A stretch of DNA of 64,000 nt from Rhytidiadelphus loreus (lineage: Eukaryota > Streptophyta > Bryopsida > Hypnales > Hylocomiaceae): assembly GCA_947034895.1 (NCBI GenBank), contig OX344763.1, forward strand, positions 21,049,001 to 21,113,000. The letters run 5' to 3'. The notes beneath the pieces are model-generated. The model saw only the letters and a list, made by a program, of their open reading frames with translations. It did not search any database and was not told the origin of the DNA. Below are positions 46,347-59,468 of the stretch, in pieces. How positions within the stretch are numbered: position 1 is the first letter of the stretch; each line of letters opens with the position of its first letter. Made by a program: the position numbers and the translations under genes.

Positions 46347-48722
46347 AGCATTTGCATAGAAAATTTTTAGGTCCACAACAAAGAAATTAAATGAAAATAA
46401 ATTGCTTAACTACATTAAAAAATTTCAAGTGAAGAAACTACTCTTGTAGAGGTTAAGCATCTCAAGTGGCTACATAGGTTTATGCAATTGCCTTGCACCT
46501 ACAAGTTGGAAAGCAATTTCCAAGACGTAAAGAAAGATGCCTCCAATTTGAGGGTGTTGTATGCAACTCCAAAGTGTACAACTTGTTGCTAATTAGTTAG
46601 GTTTGGGGAGGTGGGAAGATCAATTGGATGGAGAACTTCCTTCTTTCTCTCTTGCGTGGTAATATCTATGAACTATTCTTAAACATCCTACTCAAATGTT
46701 TCAAAATATGATACTCACCTTACATCCTTAATGCTCAATTTTCTAATGGAATTAAGAAGTACAACATTAAGCTTAGTTAATGGGTAGGATCAAAAGGTAT
46801 TAGGGACATTTGCCTTTTATCTAGATATCAAAAGGCCACTCCCTAATTTTTGAGTTTTGAATTGTGGAATTTGCTTCTAAGAGAACCTTACTTAGTTAGT
46901 GTATAAAAGATTTGGATTGAAGTGTTGCAAATAAAGACATGAGCAAAAAAGGAACAATAGACAATGTGAAGGATTGATCGAATTCCCCATTACGGCACTA
47001 TTGGAAAATGGTAGAAAGACGGAATCCACAATGACAATAAATCCTCTTTTAGAATTATTTTTTAACAAATCCAAAAATTTTACATCTTAAACTTGTAAGA
47101 AATAAATAAGAGTAGCAATGTTATGGACTTATGGTATAGGTTTGCATTTGTTTATGTGAATTTTGTTCTGCCTTTTTGCCCTAAGTGTTGTTAGTGAATT
47201 CTAAACATGTCTCTTGGTGATTAATTTGATGACAATAATAATGCTCATAATGTAATCTATATATAGATTCAAATATTAGTAGACCCATTTGGAAAAAAAA
47301 TCATTACAAGGAAAAAGTTGCATAGGTAGGTGATCAAAAACCACAGGAAAAAACAACAAACTATGAAACCAAATATTCCTACAAAGATAAGAGAGTGAGG
47401 AAGACACAAACCATTATGTGCATCCACTCTAAAGTTAATGTTTGCGAAGCTCATCGCTTGAGTCCCTTGAAAGTACAACTAGATTGTCATGTCTTTGCAA
47501 TCCATGAGTACATAAAAAGAGTGTACGGGTTATCAAATACCTTACACTCAAATTAGAGCAATGAATGCTAGAATAACAATATATTTTTCCATGCAGGACA
47601 AATGTCATGGTGGAGGATGGGAAAGAGAAAGTCAAAGGTAGTGTAACCTTTTTCAAAAGACTCGATGAAAAAACACCGCAGTAGACACAATCTATTGTAC
47701 TATAACAAAAGTAACAATGAAGAGAATGTAAGTAATTCAAATCAAGTTGTTGAGCATTCAAGGAGGTGTTTGAGTGGTGCATGACAAAAGCAAGGTAGAT
47801 GATGAATCTAATTGGCAACAAAAAGGGAAGAAATAATATATGCTCACTAGCTATGACTAAAATGGGTGCATATTGATATTCTCAAGAGTGTAGGCAACAT
47901 TTGCAAGAAACCAACCTATCAAGCCCCCAAAGAGGAGGTTGTAACTCAAAGGGATTGTTTGAAGAATGTGATCTTGAATTGCATTCACCAGAACACGAAG
48001 TTAGAAGATATACCATTGTGAAAGTGGAGACACAAAAGCTTTGTGAGAGACAAGAATGGTAAAGGAAAACTAACAGAAAGATAAAGCAATGTGAAAGAGA
48101 AGGTAAAAGAGAAGGCATAAAAGCCTACTACCTAGAAATAAATCTCATGGATAAAACATATGGTGATGGTGTGAAGGCATGGCTAGAAAAATTGAATAAG
48201 CTTAGCTAAGCTCTAGACTTATTTGAAATAGATAGGCATGAGCAACCATTCACAAATCTAGCTAAACATTCTCAAGTATAGATTGAGAGACAACTTTGAG
48301 TACTTTAGACCCGTGGACCACAACTACATCAAAATCTTGGTGGGACATTTTCTTTTAATCTATAAGAGTCATTTATTGAAGATGATTGACGATAGGGAGG
48401 ATTGTCTAAAATAGTTTTGTGCAAATGTGTGAGAGCACTAGCACAAGACAATGGAGTATTTAAGGGAAAAGTTGAGGAGATCTCCAAATCTTGAGGAATC
48501 GCACTATGAGATGATAAGAAATAAAGGTTATAGCAAGAATGCATGGAAAACCAAATTGAAGAAGTTTTTCAATTGGTGTGGAATTATTGAAGTGTGTGGA
48601 ATACAACAAGCATTTGCATGACAATGATCAGGTCATCGTTACATGACAATGAGTAGGTCACTACATAGTGACATCCAAAAGATAAGTAGAAGATGTTGAT
48701 GGAGTAGAAGAAGTGGAGTGGC
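46347..48722. other. Gene-free region
   Basis: Minus-strand frames of 60-128 codons between 47269 and 48544 are Ser/Leu/Cys-rich with no domain and look like antisense of A/G-rich sequence. A sequence 'cactattggaaaatgg' at 46997-47012 resembles a CACTA/MITE terminus, but no partner was found. Nothing else is supported. Confidence 0.45.
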
Positions 48723-49572
48723 CACTTTAAGAAACCCGTTTTTTTTTTGACATCGGACACTCAACGTAGAGTGTCTGAGGTTGGACACACTATGTCCAAG
48801 GAGACGTCTTCGTGTCTGGAAGATGGTTTGCCATTTCCAACAGATCTGAGTGGTTGTTGCAGCGGATAGGTTAAAATTTAGGTGATAACAATTTCTTGTT
48901 TCCACTAATGTACCCCTTTCTTTTGACATGCTTGCGGACATAAGCATGTCCGCAGTAGTGTCCATAAAAATCGGAATTGCCACGTTAGCATCGTTGACTT
49001 TTTTTCATTGGCTGTAATTTTAAATTTTTGTTTTTGTTTAATTATAGAGTCTGTCCGCCATGAAAAAAAGGAGGGCTGGGTAGTGCTCAGTCTTGAAAAA
49101 TTGTAGACATCTTGACGTGGTAGATGACGTGGCAAGATCGAGGGAAATTGGCTGATGTGGCAAAAAAAATTGGCTGATGTGGCCCAGCCACGTCAACACA
49201 TATTTTAAAGCATTGAGCTTAATGGCTTTATTGTTCCTCTTGACGATGTTTGTTGAGACACCATGACGCTTGTTTAGATGTCTCAAAGGACATCTCAACG
49301 TCAGTCTAGACATCAACTGCAATGTCACATTCTTGGAGACTTTTGTACAAGTACTACAATGTTGACCTTCATGTTTTCAAAAACCTCAAACTGCCTACTG
49401 AAACGTCATGACGTCTTTTTAGATGTCTCAGATGACATATGAGTGTTCGTATGGATGTCGCTTGAGATGTCTGACTTAGCTAAGGACTTCTTGGCAAGCA
49501 CTACTATGTTCATGCTGATGTTGATAGTAACATGTGAATGTCTTTAGATACATTGGTTTCATTCTAATAGTG
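48723..49572. mobile_element. CACTA-like non-autonomous element (tentative)
   Basis: The left end CACTTTAAGAAACC and the inverted right end CACTATTAGAATGAAACC are similar, and the interior has many short motifs of the type AGATGTCTCA/GACGTC/GGACATC in both orientations, like CACTA subterminal repeats. No 3-bp target duplication is seen. Composition is less AT-rich than in the flanks. No transposase frame. Confidence 0.45.
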
Positions 49573-50764
49573 TTGTCTTCTAGCACAAAGATGTTCTGGG
49601 GGCGTTCATGTGTTCTACTAGTCTATTGAAGAGTGAGTAGCATGAACAAAATGACCGAATAGGGGAATACTTCTTAACAATGACATTATCCGCTTACATT
49701 ATCTTATTAGGGGCTGCTTTGGAATGCACGACCGTCTTCTTCGTTTCATTTCTATCTAACACATAGTGAACACTTCAAGCATTGTACCTCTAGACTAAGT
49801 TCAAGCTAATTTAATGAACGACATGCACCGTTCAATTCAAACAGACAAATAGAAATTGCTCATTCCCAATACTGCACAATTTTCACGCTCATTCAAGTTG
49901 GTTTTGGGGTTTGATTTTTTGAAATTTTTATATGCACGAATCTCGTGACTAACTGCACGCACACACTTTTTGTGTATATAAAAATTTCATAGAAATCCGA
50001 GTTGTTTTGTAGAAGTTATGGCCATTTTTCCGCCAAAAGCTGTTTATTGGGCAGTAGGGCAAGGGAATATGTGTTTGACTGTGCAAGGGCAGCACAAGTG
50101 GGCAAGAGGTGTGGGAACCACGGAATCCGGATTTTATCTAATTAGTTAAAATTAAGGAATAAAGTATTTCAACTTGGTAGAAATTTTTAATTTTTGACCG
50201 CTTAGTTAAAGAAATTACCAAGATTATGTAATTAGAATCTCTAAATTATTTTATAGAGATAAAAGGGTTAAGGAAGGAATTAAGTTTCCTGTCTTAATTA
50301 GGAACCGGACCTGAGATACAGATGCGGAAATCGATTCCAGATCCTCTTAGGTATTGGGAATCAATGATGAACCCTAGCGGGACCTAGCGGAAGCTAGAAT
50401 AGTTCACAGGGAACCCAATGGAACTCTCAACGGTAGGAATGGGATTCACGGTTGTACGTTCAACGAATGGAATTTTCCGGAAAATGTGGAACGGAACCCT
50501 AAACGACTGGGGGGAAGAAGAAAAATGATGGGATGTCAGGAAAGTCATTTCCATTGTTCGCCACCACGCACTTGCTTTGGAGATCTGCTCAGATGTTTAG
50601 AGTTTGTTTGGTGCTAAAAGGGGAGTCAGTAATGTGTGCATTCCGGTTCCGGTGAAGAGGAAAGCGGACAATGAGTGGGAAAAGTGAGTTGCCTCAGGAT
50701 CAAATTGTAAGGAGAGATCTTTAGTAAGCAGTCCGGAGTGGAAGAAGAGAACGTCTCAAGCACG
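49573..50764 (+). other. 5' flank of the plus-strand gag-like copy
   Basis: From about 50100 the sequence carries the CCGG-rich style of the leader of the other copy ('ttaattaggaaccgg', 'caacggtaggaatgg'). It is probably the element's LTR or leader, but exact ends were not found. 49573-50100 is ordinary AT-rich DNA. Confidence 0.45.
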
Positions 50765-52663
50765 ATGGTGAAGGCAGAGTCAGAGGAGGCTGGCCCGGTT
50801 AACCTCCGGATTGTGATTCCGGGAATTCCCAAGAATCGACAAGAGCGTACTCATTTGGAAAAGGACCTGGTCCAGATCGGATGTCTAGGGTTGTTGAAAC
50901 AACCTTGGAGTCTGAGAGACGAGGGGATGGTCCGAGAGTTGGTGGTCGAGCAATCGAGCGAGTGGAACCGGACCTTGAGGGCGCTACCTTCCAAGTGGAC
51001 AGCAAACGTGTGGAGGAAGGCTTAAAATTTTCCAAGAGAAGGAGAAGGCTTGGCATCAAGGACGGACAAGTTTCTGAATGGTAAGTTCTCTCAGCCACCA
51101 AACCCCAAAGACGGATATACAGTGGCAGATTGTATAATGTCCAGGGACAGGAGAGTATTAGAGTTCCTGGTTCCAATACTGTATCCGGAACGGCCAAACC
51201 GGATCACAATAACTTAGGCCAACACGATCTTTAGGGCAGTATCCAGGGACCGGAAGGTTAGTTAGGGGATAGTAATCCGGGATTTAGTGAACAAGATGAT
51301 AGTGGGTGTTGGGAAGACCAAGCCCCTCGGGATTAGTCTATTCTTCTTCCATCTTTACCATTCCTTAGAGTTGCTGAGGGATAAGGAAGGGACAATGTAT
51401 CAATCAACAGTAGTGATGCTGAGGTATGACATTAGTCCGGAACCGGAAGAAGAGGAAGAGAGAGGATCCAGAAGGGAGTCCTCAGAACGAGGAAAAAAGA
51501 AATCAGAGGAAGGGACTCCTGAGTCCGGAAAGGGAAAGGGGCCGATAGAGGAAAAAATAGAAAGGGATCCTCTTTGACCGGAACGCCGAAAAGAGGGTAT
51601 ATTGGAAAGGGTGATTGAGGATCTGGAGGAATATCGATCTCAATTAGAAAATGAGAAGACAGTGATTAGTGGGATCTGTAAAAGGATGGGGACTGTCAAT
51701 GCGGAAGAACTCCAAAAGAAGATAGAAAGTCTCATCCAAGATGAAGAAAAGGAAAGATTGGAGGCCCGGATGGAAGAGTTGGAGGATCGGATCAAGGACC
51801 TCCAGTTACAACTGGAGCAAAAGACAGCAAAAGAAAGGAAGGAACGACGCCTCTCAGTCGGATCTGTCGATACCCTCAAGAGGATCCTCGGATTCATAAG
51901 TCATCCGAGCGATGTCTTGAACAAAGCCAAACTGTTCGATGCTGAGGATTATAAGTCCAACCCTATAGAGGCAGCAAAAGTAGTAGGCGTGTTGGTTGAG
52001 TTTGGAGAGAGGATGGAGAGGACCTTGTTTGAGATCCGAGAGGTCATGCAGGAAGCTGGTCATTATCCGGATCCGGAAACGGAAATTAACCAAGGGAAGG
52101 ATGAGACCCCAACCAAAACACCAGCACTGTCGCCCCCGTCATCATCAAAGAGGAAGGGTAGGAGTGCCGGTGAAGAGAAGACCCCACAACCACCAAGAAC
52201 TTCTTTCCGTCTTGATTCCGGACTGGGAAAAGGATCTACACCCGGATCCCGATCCAAGAGTCATGATCGAAAGGAGGAGTCGGAGCTAGGGACGCCGCAG
52301 AGCAAGACCACCAAACCAGCACCCAAGACTCCCAGTACGATCAAAAAGAAGAAGACATCAAAACGAAGAAGGGATGAAGATGTCGCAAGTCAAAGTTCCA
52401 AGGAAGACGAGTCTCCCGACAACTTTGGCGAGGAAGAGGAGCATCGATCCGGATCCGGAACCAGATCAGATGAAACCACAAAACCGGAAGACGACTCTGA
52501 ACCGGATGAGATTTCGCCTTCGTAATTCAAGGAGAAGACCAGGACACCATCCAAGGGCAAGGTGGAAGTTGCTATGAAGCCTTCACCGAGTAGGAAGCAA
52601 CCAGCTAGGAAAGGTGTTGCCAAGCATGCGGAACCTTTATCAAAGCGGCCTAAGGGTAAATAG
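50765..52663 (+). pseudogene. Gag-like coiled-coil/basic protein, copy 2, five in-frame stops
   Basis: One frame of 633 codons runs from ATG (MVKAESEEAG) to TAG at 52661 without a frameshift but with TAA (51023), TAG (51215), TAG (51263), TGA (51575) and TAA (52523). It has the same domain order as copy 1: GCLGLLKQPW, KWTANVWR, GYTVADCIMSRDRRVLEFL, FFFHLYHSLELL, a long coiled coil (residues ~280-370), FISHPSDVLNKAKLFD, Ser/Thr/Pro-rich and acidic stretches, and a basic tail ending PLSKRPKGK. The third stop lies where copy 1 has Trp (VDWGLVL). A decayed multi-copy element gene; function unknown. Confidence 0.65.
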
Positions 52664-53700
52664 GAATTTTTTGGATAGGCATTAGCCAGTGGGCCAACGA
52701 CTTAGGATTTTGAGTAGGAAGAAGCAATTAGTTAGTTACTTTTTAGTTGGATGCATTTGGACCTCTAGTTTCGGGTTTTCAGGATCTGAGATCTACATTT
52801 TGCGGATCGGAAGGGTTGGTAGGAAAGTCAAGTATTAGTGGATAAGGAATGACGCGTGTCATTCTTTGGTCCTTGGCCTTTTTCTGTTAGGACCTTTAGG
52901 GTTACTTTTTGGTGTGTAGTATTTTAGGGGCCGGAGTTTGTTTGAGCCCCGGGTGTTCTTACTTTTATTTTTCATTTGCAATCTTATTTCCAGATTTCCA
53001 CTTCATTTGAGTTGGTTTGAAAAGTCTTGACTCTGTGTTGGTATGCCGTGCAATGCTAGAATCATTGTGTAGTGCAGGTTAGCTGGATTTGCAGGTGTGG
53101 GATGAAGGAGTATCTCCCCCAGATTCTAACTTGGATCTAGTTCCAGGAATTGTTGACTTGGTTTATTAGAGTTTCGTGTACTAGAAGCCTCCTTGTTCAC
53201 TAAAGTTACTTGGGTGTTTTCTGAGTGAAATAGCCGTTCTTAGATTGGGTAAGTCTTTGTGAAGAGGGTTGTATGCTAGCCGACGTCCTGTTGAGGTCCT
53301 GTTGTATCCGGAAAAGAGGAACAGAAAAGAGAATGGGATCTTTTAGTTATCGGGCGGCTGGGTCATGTTTCTGAGATTGGAATTAGGAAGGTCTGTCATT
53401 GTAGTACTGTAAGGATTGTGGAGGTTTTCAGAGTGACCTGCGAGTTAGGGTGGAATACCCGGATCTATTGTGAGGAAGAATCCGCGTCCTATTCATTTTT
53501 GTATTGTATGGAAGTTCTAATAGTGAGGCTCCATTTACTAAAAACCACATGAGGGTAGGGTATACGTTCCCTTCCTTAAATCCAAGAGCGGAATCCTTTG
53601 AATTAGAGGTTAAACTTCAAATCAGGTTACTTGAATACTGTATTCGGATAAGGATCTGGGTAAGTTATAAAGTTCAAGCATTATTAATTACTTGGAGAAT
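52664..53700 (+). other. 3' flank of the plus-strand gag-like copy
   Basis: Resembles the reverse complement of 38864-40162 over about 1 kb. Contains the short palindrome-like 'aatgacgcgtgtcatt' at about 52847-52862, which is kept as 'aatgacgcttgtcatt' in the other copy. No coding exon. Confidence 0.5.
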
Positions 53701-55616
53701 GAATGAAAGCTTATGTGCGTTAGGGAGAAAGTACTGTTGAAACATATAAGTGATATAATAGAATTCTGGATTTAATTCCTGATTTTTTTTTGTCTTGGGG
53801 TTGTGTTTTTCCGCATCATGTTCCGCATATCTTGAGGAAACTATGAGTAAAATCCTTTGGGAACAAAATACGAGACATCTTGGGTGTTTTACCTCAATTT
53901 AACACTTAACAGTAAGATTTGTACTTTCTTGTGTTACGACAAGAGAACAAGAGAGGGGAAGGCAGCGGGTTTGAAGTGGAAATCTAGGTCTTGGAAAGTT
54001 GGGCTTTGACGTTGGGGGTTGGGCTGTTGAGGACATCTTGGGTCCCTTTCTACAAGTGTTGCCCAGTCTGTGAACTTCTTTGCAGGTAGCTGCAAACTTC
54101 AAAAGGTCATAGAAATCTCAAATTTTCATATTTTTCAAATTTTTTTTCCTACTTGTCAAATATAAGTATGTCTTTCTATCTACCATTCATACTTTCAATA
54201 TCTCAAAGTATGTGGTGGGAAAACTGATTTGAAGATGACCTAGTGCATTGTCAATTTCTGGGATATTGTGGCATTGCAAGATTTTTTTGGACGTGTTAGG
54301 TGTGTTGGATTGCTTTGAAGATTGATATGCATATGCCTAACTTCAATACCTATAAGAAATTTTTTTAACTTTATGCTGTGTAGTGCAAAAAATTGAGCAT
54401 GAGGCGATCAAAGGCATCTGAAATTCTAGGGCACAATGAAAAAGAAAGAAAAGATAGAAAAGGCAGTTTTCAGTGATTTTGGACCCAAATAATGACTTTT
54501 GGTCCTTCAGGAGTTAAATATGCATTTAAGCATTGAGACAAAAGAAGTCACATACTCAGTTGAAGGGGGATGCTTGCATGTCATGTATTCCCACAGAGAA
54601 TGGATGCCTAACAATAGTCAGTCAAAGGACTTACAGTATTTATCTTCCAAATTAGACACCAAGGACCATGATAGATATCATGGTTGATAGTGCGCTACAT
54701 CTTCCAACTAGACGTCGTCATAGATATCCTTCTGATGCCTCAATCACATGTTGGAGGCAGTCCGGACGGCGGTATCCTCTCAGGTATCCTTCATCCTCTG
54801 ACATGACATTGTCATTAAACATGTCAAGCAAGTTCTCGACGTTCAACGACGCTAGCATGCGAGCTTGGAGCGGTGAGCTTGTGAGCTTGGAGCGGGGAAC
54901 TTGTGAGTGGTGAGCGTTGGAGTTAGTTTTTTTAGACTTTTTATGGATAAACACATATTTTTTGAAAAAGAAATAAAAATTTGACAAATTTTTAGTTATA
55001 TCAGAAAAATTAGGGGACCTATGACCGCTATCCCTATTACCGTGGATTATAAGAATTATGACTAGGACCTGCCTAGGTTCATTTATTGTTGGAAAAAATC
55101 CGAAAAACCTTTGTGTATAATGAAGCATTTATTTCGCCCTAACATTGTTCACATATTTATCCACTTCCAAATTTGGCTAGAGATTTTAGTATAAGGTATT
55201 AAGCAATGGAGGCTTAAAAAAACCAATGTAGGATTAACAACGAAAACACAATGAACAATACACGGAAGGAATGGTATAGGAAAGCCAAAAAAATGAAATG
55301 AATTCCCCCCCCCAAAAGAAGGCAGAAAAAAAAATGGGAAGCCAAAAAAAAAAAAATAATAATAAAAGGAACAGTGACAGGAACATGGCTAAAAAGGTTT
55401 TCATTTTCATATGAACACCTTTGGATGATTGGTTTCTGTTAATGGTTTAGCCATACATAATTTCATTAACAATTTTTTTTTCTGTAGGACATACTTCCAA
55501 CTTGGGTAAAATGCATGGACGTTTTCTAATTCATATACTTCACACCACATAAATTGTACCAAATGGTAGTTCATAGAATAAGAATGTAATACTACTTGCT
55601 ACTGTAGCCATTACTA
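53701..55616. other. Gene-free region with a small minus-strand ORF fragment
   Basis: Mostly AT-rich, with poly-C and poly-A runs near 55300-55360. A 46-codon minus frame at about 54718-54858 (MLASLNVENLLDMFNDNVMS) looks coding-like but matches nothing recognised. A short direct repeat of 'gagcttggagcggtgag' type is at 54866-54900. This stretch may hold the 3' end of the transposon downstream of the transposase; no terminal repeats were identified. Confidence 0.4.
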
Positions 55617-58600
55617 CTATAGAACTGTGATGATGCCTGCTTTTAGAAGGAGAAGCTTCAATTCGTTGAAGCTAAAACTTGGTGCATGAATGAATTTATC
55701 CTCATGGATGTCCATCTTGCAGAAATACCGAAACAAGTAGTACAAGTGCTTGCAATTCACATATTGTTGACGACCTCCAATAGCTGAAACACACATGTTG
55801 GTAAAATTCGGGCATGTGCATGAGGGGTACATACCCACTGTAATACGATACACATTTTGGTTTAGGTCACTTTTGGTCTCGAGAGACACAATTGCACCTA
55901 GTCCTGGAAAAGGCAACAATGTTACTCCAAGTATTAGTCCTTTCACATTGCTAGCACTCTCCCACTTGTTTCGCTGTTCTGTAGTTGGTACTGTTGAGAT
56001 TCGCCGAATGGTTCGACTATTTCGAACCGTTGGATACATGTGTGCATCATGTAGAGGTGGCTGATCATAAAATATGCTTTTGAAAACGTTGGACATATTG
56101 AATAGCCGACAAGGAGACAACGTAGGACACTCTTGGAGTCTAAATCCAGCATGTTGTAGGAGTAAAGTCTCCTCTCTGCTCAAGTTTGTCCCAGTTAGAA
56201 CAGGCCATACTTCTGGCACATTTGGCCAATCTATAACCCACTTGCGCTTGTTCCCCTTCACACATCGTTCAATGTCATCTGCACAGAACCAAAAGTCCGC
56301 CAACACTTCGCGCTTAGTCCCGTAATCTTCTTTTCTCCCACGATAGGTGGGAGCAGGGGTTCCCTTCCGTCCTTTTGAAATTCTAGCAGTGCACCTGATA
56401 TCTGACCCCCATTGTTGAGCATGACATTTTGCGTTTGATTTGTGGCTGATCCTTGAAATGTGCCACTTTGATGTGTCGCAGTCACTTTCAAACGCAATGG
56501 ATACATGCAGTGAAGTGTTCACTTGAGCTTCTGTATACTTTTCCTCAGCAGAGTTTATAAACGCGGTTGTAGACCTCGTTCGAACACGAGGTTGAGAGAA
56601 ATTTACTTTATCTGGTCTATGTGAGTCTCCGGCATCACCAATGGGTACATCTAACTTCCTCTTCGTGCTTCCAAATATTTCTTCTCCTTCTAAATGGGGT
56701 ATGCGACTTCCAACACCTTCAGATCCGGGTAGTGTATTAAGCGCTTCTGCTATTTTCTTGGGATCTCCGCTCCGTCTTGCAGCTCTCAATTTCAACTCCC
56801 CCTTTGATGGACCAGAGCCACATGCATGTCCCTTCAAATAAGCGCAATAATTTGTCATCTGCATCCATGCACGGATACTATCGTCGCAAGTAGCATCAAA
56901 CAAATTGTTACCTCGATTTCCAGACATTTGAAGCCACTTGTTATGCACTGTTTCTGACAAGTTGCATGAAGGCATGTCAGCCATCTCCTCCAAATTCAAT
57001 CCCTGAAAAGGTCCCCCCCAAAAAAGAAAAGTCAAGTTCAATGGAAAAGAGTACAAGCAAGAACCATTGTGATTTGAAAACCATCGAGTTCATGTACGGG
57101 GCACATGAGATGAGTCAGATGACGCACACTTAAATAAAATTAAATAAAAAAAGAAGCTAGATGTCTTCAAATTTGCAATCCTTGACCTTCTTAACTAATT
57201 AGAGAAAAATCACAGTTACATATCATAAAACATAGAAGACCAACAAAATCTAACATTTTATTCCCAATGCAAAAAAAAAAAAAAAATACAATAGTGCATG
57301 GACCTTACCATTTGCATGAATCCGCCCCACTGCCTATAACGGAAATGCCAAAATGCTAGCCAATGGTCCAAGTGATGAAGTGCATCTTCTGTGGTAGTTC
57401 CAGAAGATAACCACCATGACCGAATTGCTAGGTATTTGGTCTCCGCATCCTCCATATTCTTTGCATCTTTGTACTGTTTACATAATAAAGTGTGTTGTTG
57501 TTGGAATGCTTCCTTGATATACTTCTGTGTGTGTTTCTGAAGTGACGAACTCCAATGCAACAAACAAGTCCGCTCCTGATTTTCCATTTTCTGATTGGCA
57601 GAGCCACTACCATAGATGATACGAACTGCATTCCAATTGGCCATAGCACTATCGGCCATAAAAACCTTGAAGTTTGGGTTTTCTATTCCGTGTCGTGACA
57701 TGACAGCATTCAAGCATTCCCAGAAAATCACTTGAATCTCGGTATCTTCCGATTGCATATCGCATGTGGAAATGGTCATCACCTTTTTGTACTCGGGGTC
57801 ATATACGTGGCAAGCCATCGTGGTCCAGTCCTTCACACGCTTCACGTGGTCAAACATCATCCACGCATTTTGTAGATTCCCTCCCGGTTGCATGCGCTTC
57901 ACCAGATCCACTCCACTGCCGGGTCCTTCTGTCAACATCTTGAAAATGTACACCTTCTCCTTCCCTTGTCCAGGGAAAACGCTATCGTGAATGAATTCGA
58001 ACTTTGCCTCTTTCTTCATGGTCATAATACTGTCGATAACGCCTCCGCGGTTGTTTGAGCGGAAAGAAGATATGACGTTGCGGATGTTTGGACTGCTTAA
58101 ATACTCGAAGCGGTCCATTACCTCTTCTAGTTCCTGTCCTTTCAACAACTTCTTCTCTCCTTCTTCATTGTGAAACAAATAGGTTGTCAGGAAATCTTTG
58201 CTAGTAGAGAGAGCAATTACGGAGTTGGTGGCTAGAGGTGTTTTCGCCACTTGCTCCGCAATGAGTCCACAAATCTTTTCTGCAGAGTCTCTGTACATGC
58301 CTTTTGCTACGGGGTGACAGTGATCTCCAATATGAATAGCCGCCCTACTCATTTTCGGATTTTCACTACAACAGTAGTAAATTCTAGCATTGCATGTGCT
58401 CAGACATGTAGGTGTAACTTTGCAAAGCTTACAAACTAATGTGCAATCATTGGGAGTAGTATCCCCAACTACAAAAGGAAAGGTTGTATACCCAGTCCAC
58501 TCTGTTTCATTGCGTTTTCTAACCCTAGTCAAGTAATCGCACTTTGGATTCACACAAGCAAGATGACCAGCGCAGTATGACTTACGAAACTTAAGGTTAT

Positions 58601-59468
58601 CGCAGTTGTTGATGTTTGTGGTCACAACTTTGCACCAAGGATGCCCATCTCTGCGCTTGTCCATCCCTTCTAAGTTCTTGGCTGCAGAGGAAGAGGAAGA
58701 TGACCGGCATGGAGGCAACTCGAAGATAACATCACCATTGAATACTGGTGGAAGGCATTGCACATGATGATGTTGTACAGCATTCAGATCCATCATAGAC
58801 AATTCATTTCGAGATCTATGCATGGTCGATAGTCTCTTCAAACACTCCATGATACTTATTCTGTCGGCAGGAGGTGGATGCAATGGAGGCCGTGAGGACA
58901 AAGACTTCGACTGACTTAGTGAAGGGGTACTGCATACTGAATTCACAAGAGTCGTTTTCACAGATGCATTCTGACTAGAAATTGTTTTCTTATGGAGAAT
59001 GAAGTCAGGAGACTCTCCTTCCAATTCACTAGACAATTCTATGATTGCATCTAATTTCTCAAGTTTCACTTCACGAAGTAATATATGCTTTGGATAGACC
59101 GGAGAAATGTCACTAGGTGAATCTGGTGAAACGACGTGTGCAATGTAAGGCATGTCTACTGTGGAATTATCGGATTGGCGACTACGAATCTCAGTGGATG
59201 GAGCTACAATAGAAAGAGGAAGTCCGTATGCTCTATAGTTTCCGGCGCCAAGGTACCAGCAATGTGTTCCAGCTTCTAGAGACCTCAAAATAGGGATAGA
59301 TTGTTGCACTTGTCCTAATTAAGACATCTTTTCCTCTTCAACATATATAGAGGCTTCTACAAACCTAAAACGGACATGGAGAAGGTGAGATAGAACTCTA
59401 GCACGTCCTTCCTCTCCAAGCGGAAACACAAGAGGGACCTCGTGTCCATCTACTCGAATGCAAGCCAT
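55617..59468 (-). CDS. Mutator-like transposase with SWIM zinc finger, two exons, one early stop
   Basis: Exon 1 is 59468-57309 and exon 2 57002-55617, joined across a 306-bp phase-0 GT-AG intron (ATG/GTAAGG donor, TTTTCAG/GGATTG acceptor). The joined frame is about 1,181 codons from MACIRVDGHEVPLVFPLGEE. An N-terminal Cys/His module (WCKVVTTNINNCDNLKF, then SYCAGHLACVNPKCDYL) recalls the GCM/WRKY-like fingers of such transposases. The core has acidic candidates in WMMFDHVKRVKDW and FKVFMADSAMANWNAVR, and SWWLSSGTTTEDALHHLDHW may hold the catalytic Glu. Exon 2 ends with a SWIM finger, CTCPNF through CKHLYYLF. This is the Mutator-like order. TAA at codon 50 (59319-59321) breaks the frame once; the next in-frame ATG is at 59153 and keeps all later domains. 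Termination is TAG TAG TAA. No terminal inverted repeats were found, so autonomy is unproven. Confidence 0.75.
57003..57308 (-). other. Intron of the Mutator-like transposase gene
   Basis: 306 bp, AT-rich, with a poly-A run (plus strand 57270-57286). It lies between FMQM and GLNLEEM and preserves the frame. Confidence 0.75.

Noticed and set aside
47269..48544. Several minus-strand ORFs of 60-128 codons
   Set aside because: They are Ser/Leu/Cys-rich and lack any domain. They look like the antisense of A/G-rich sequence.
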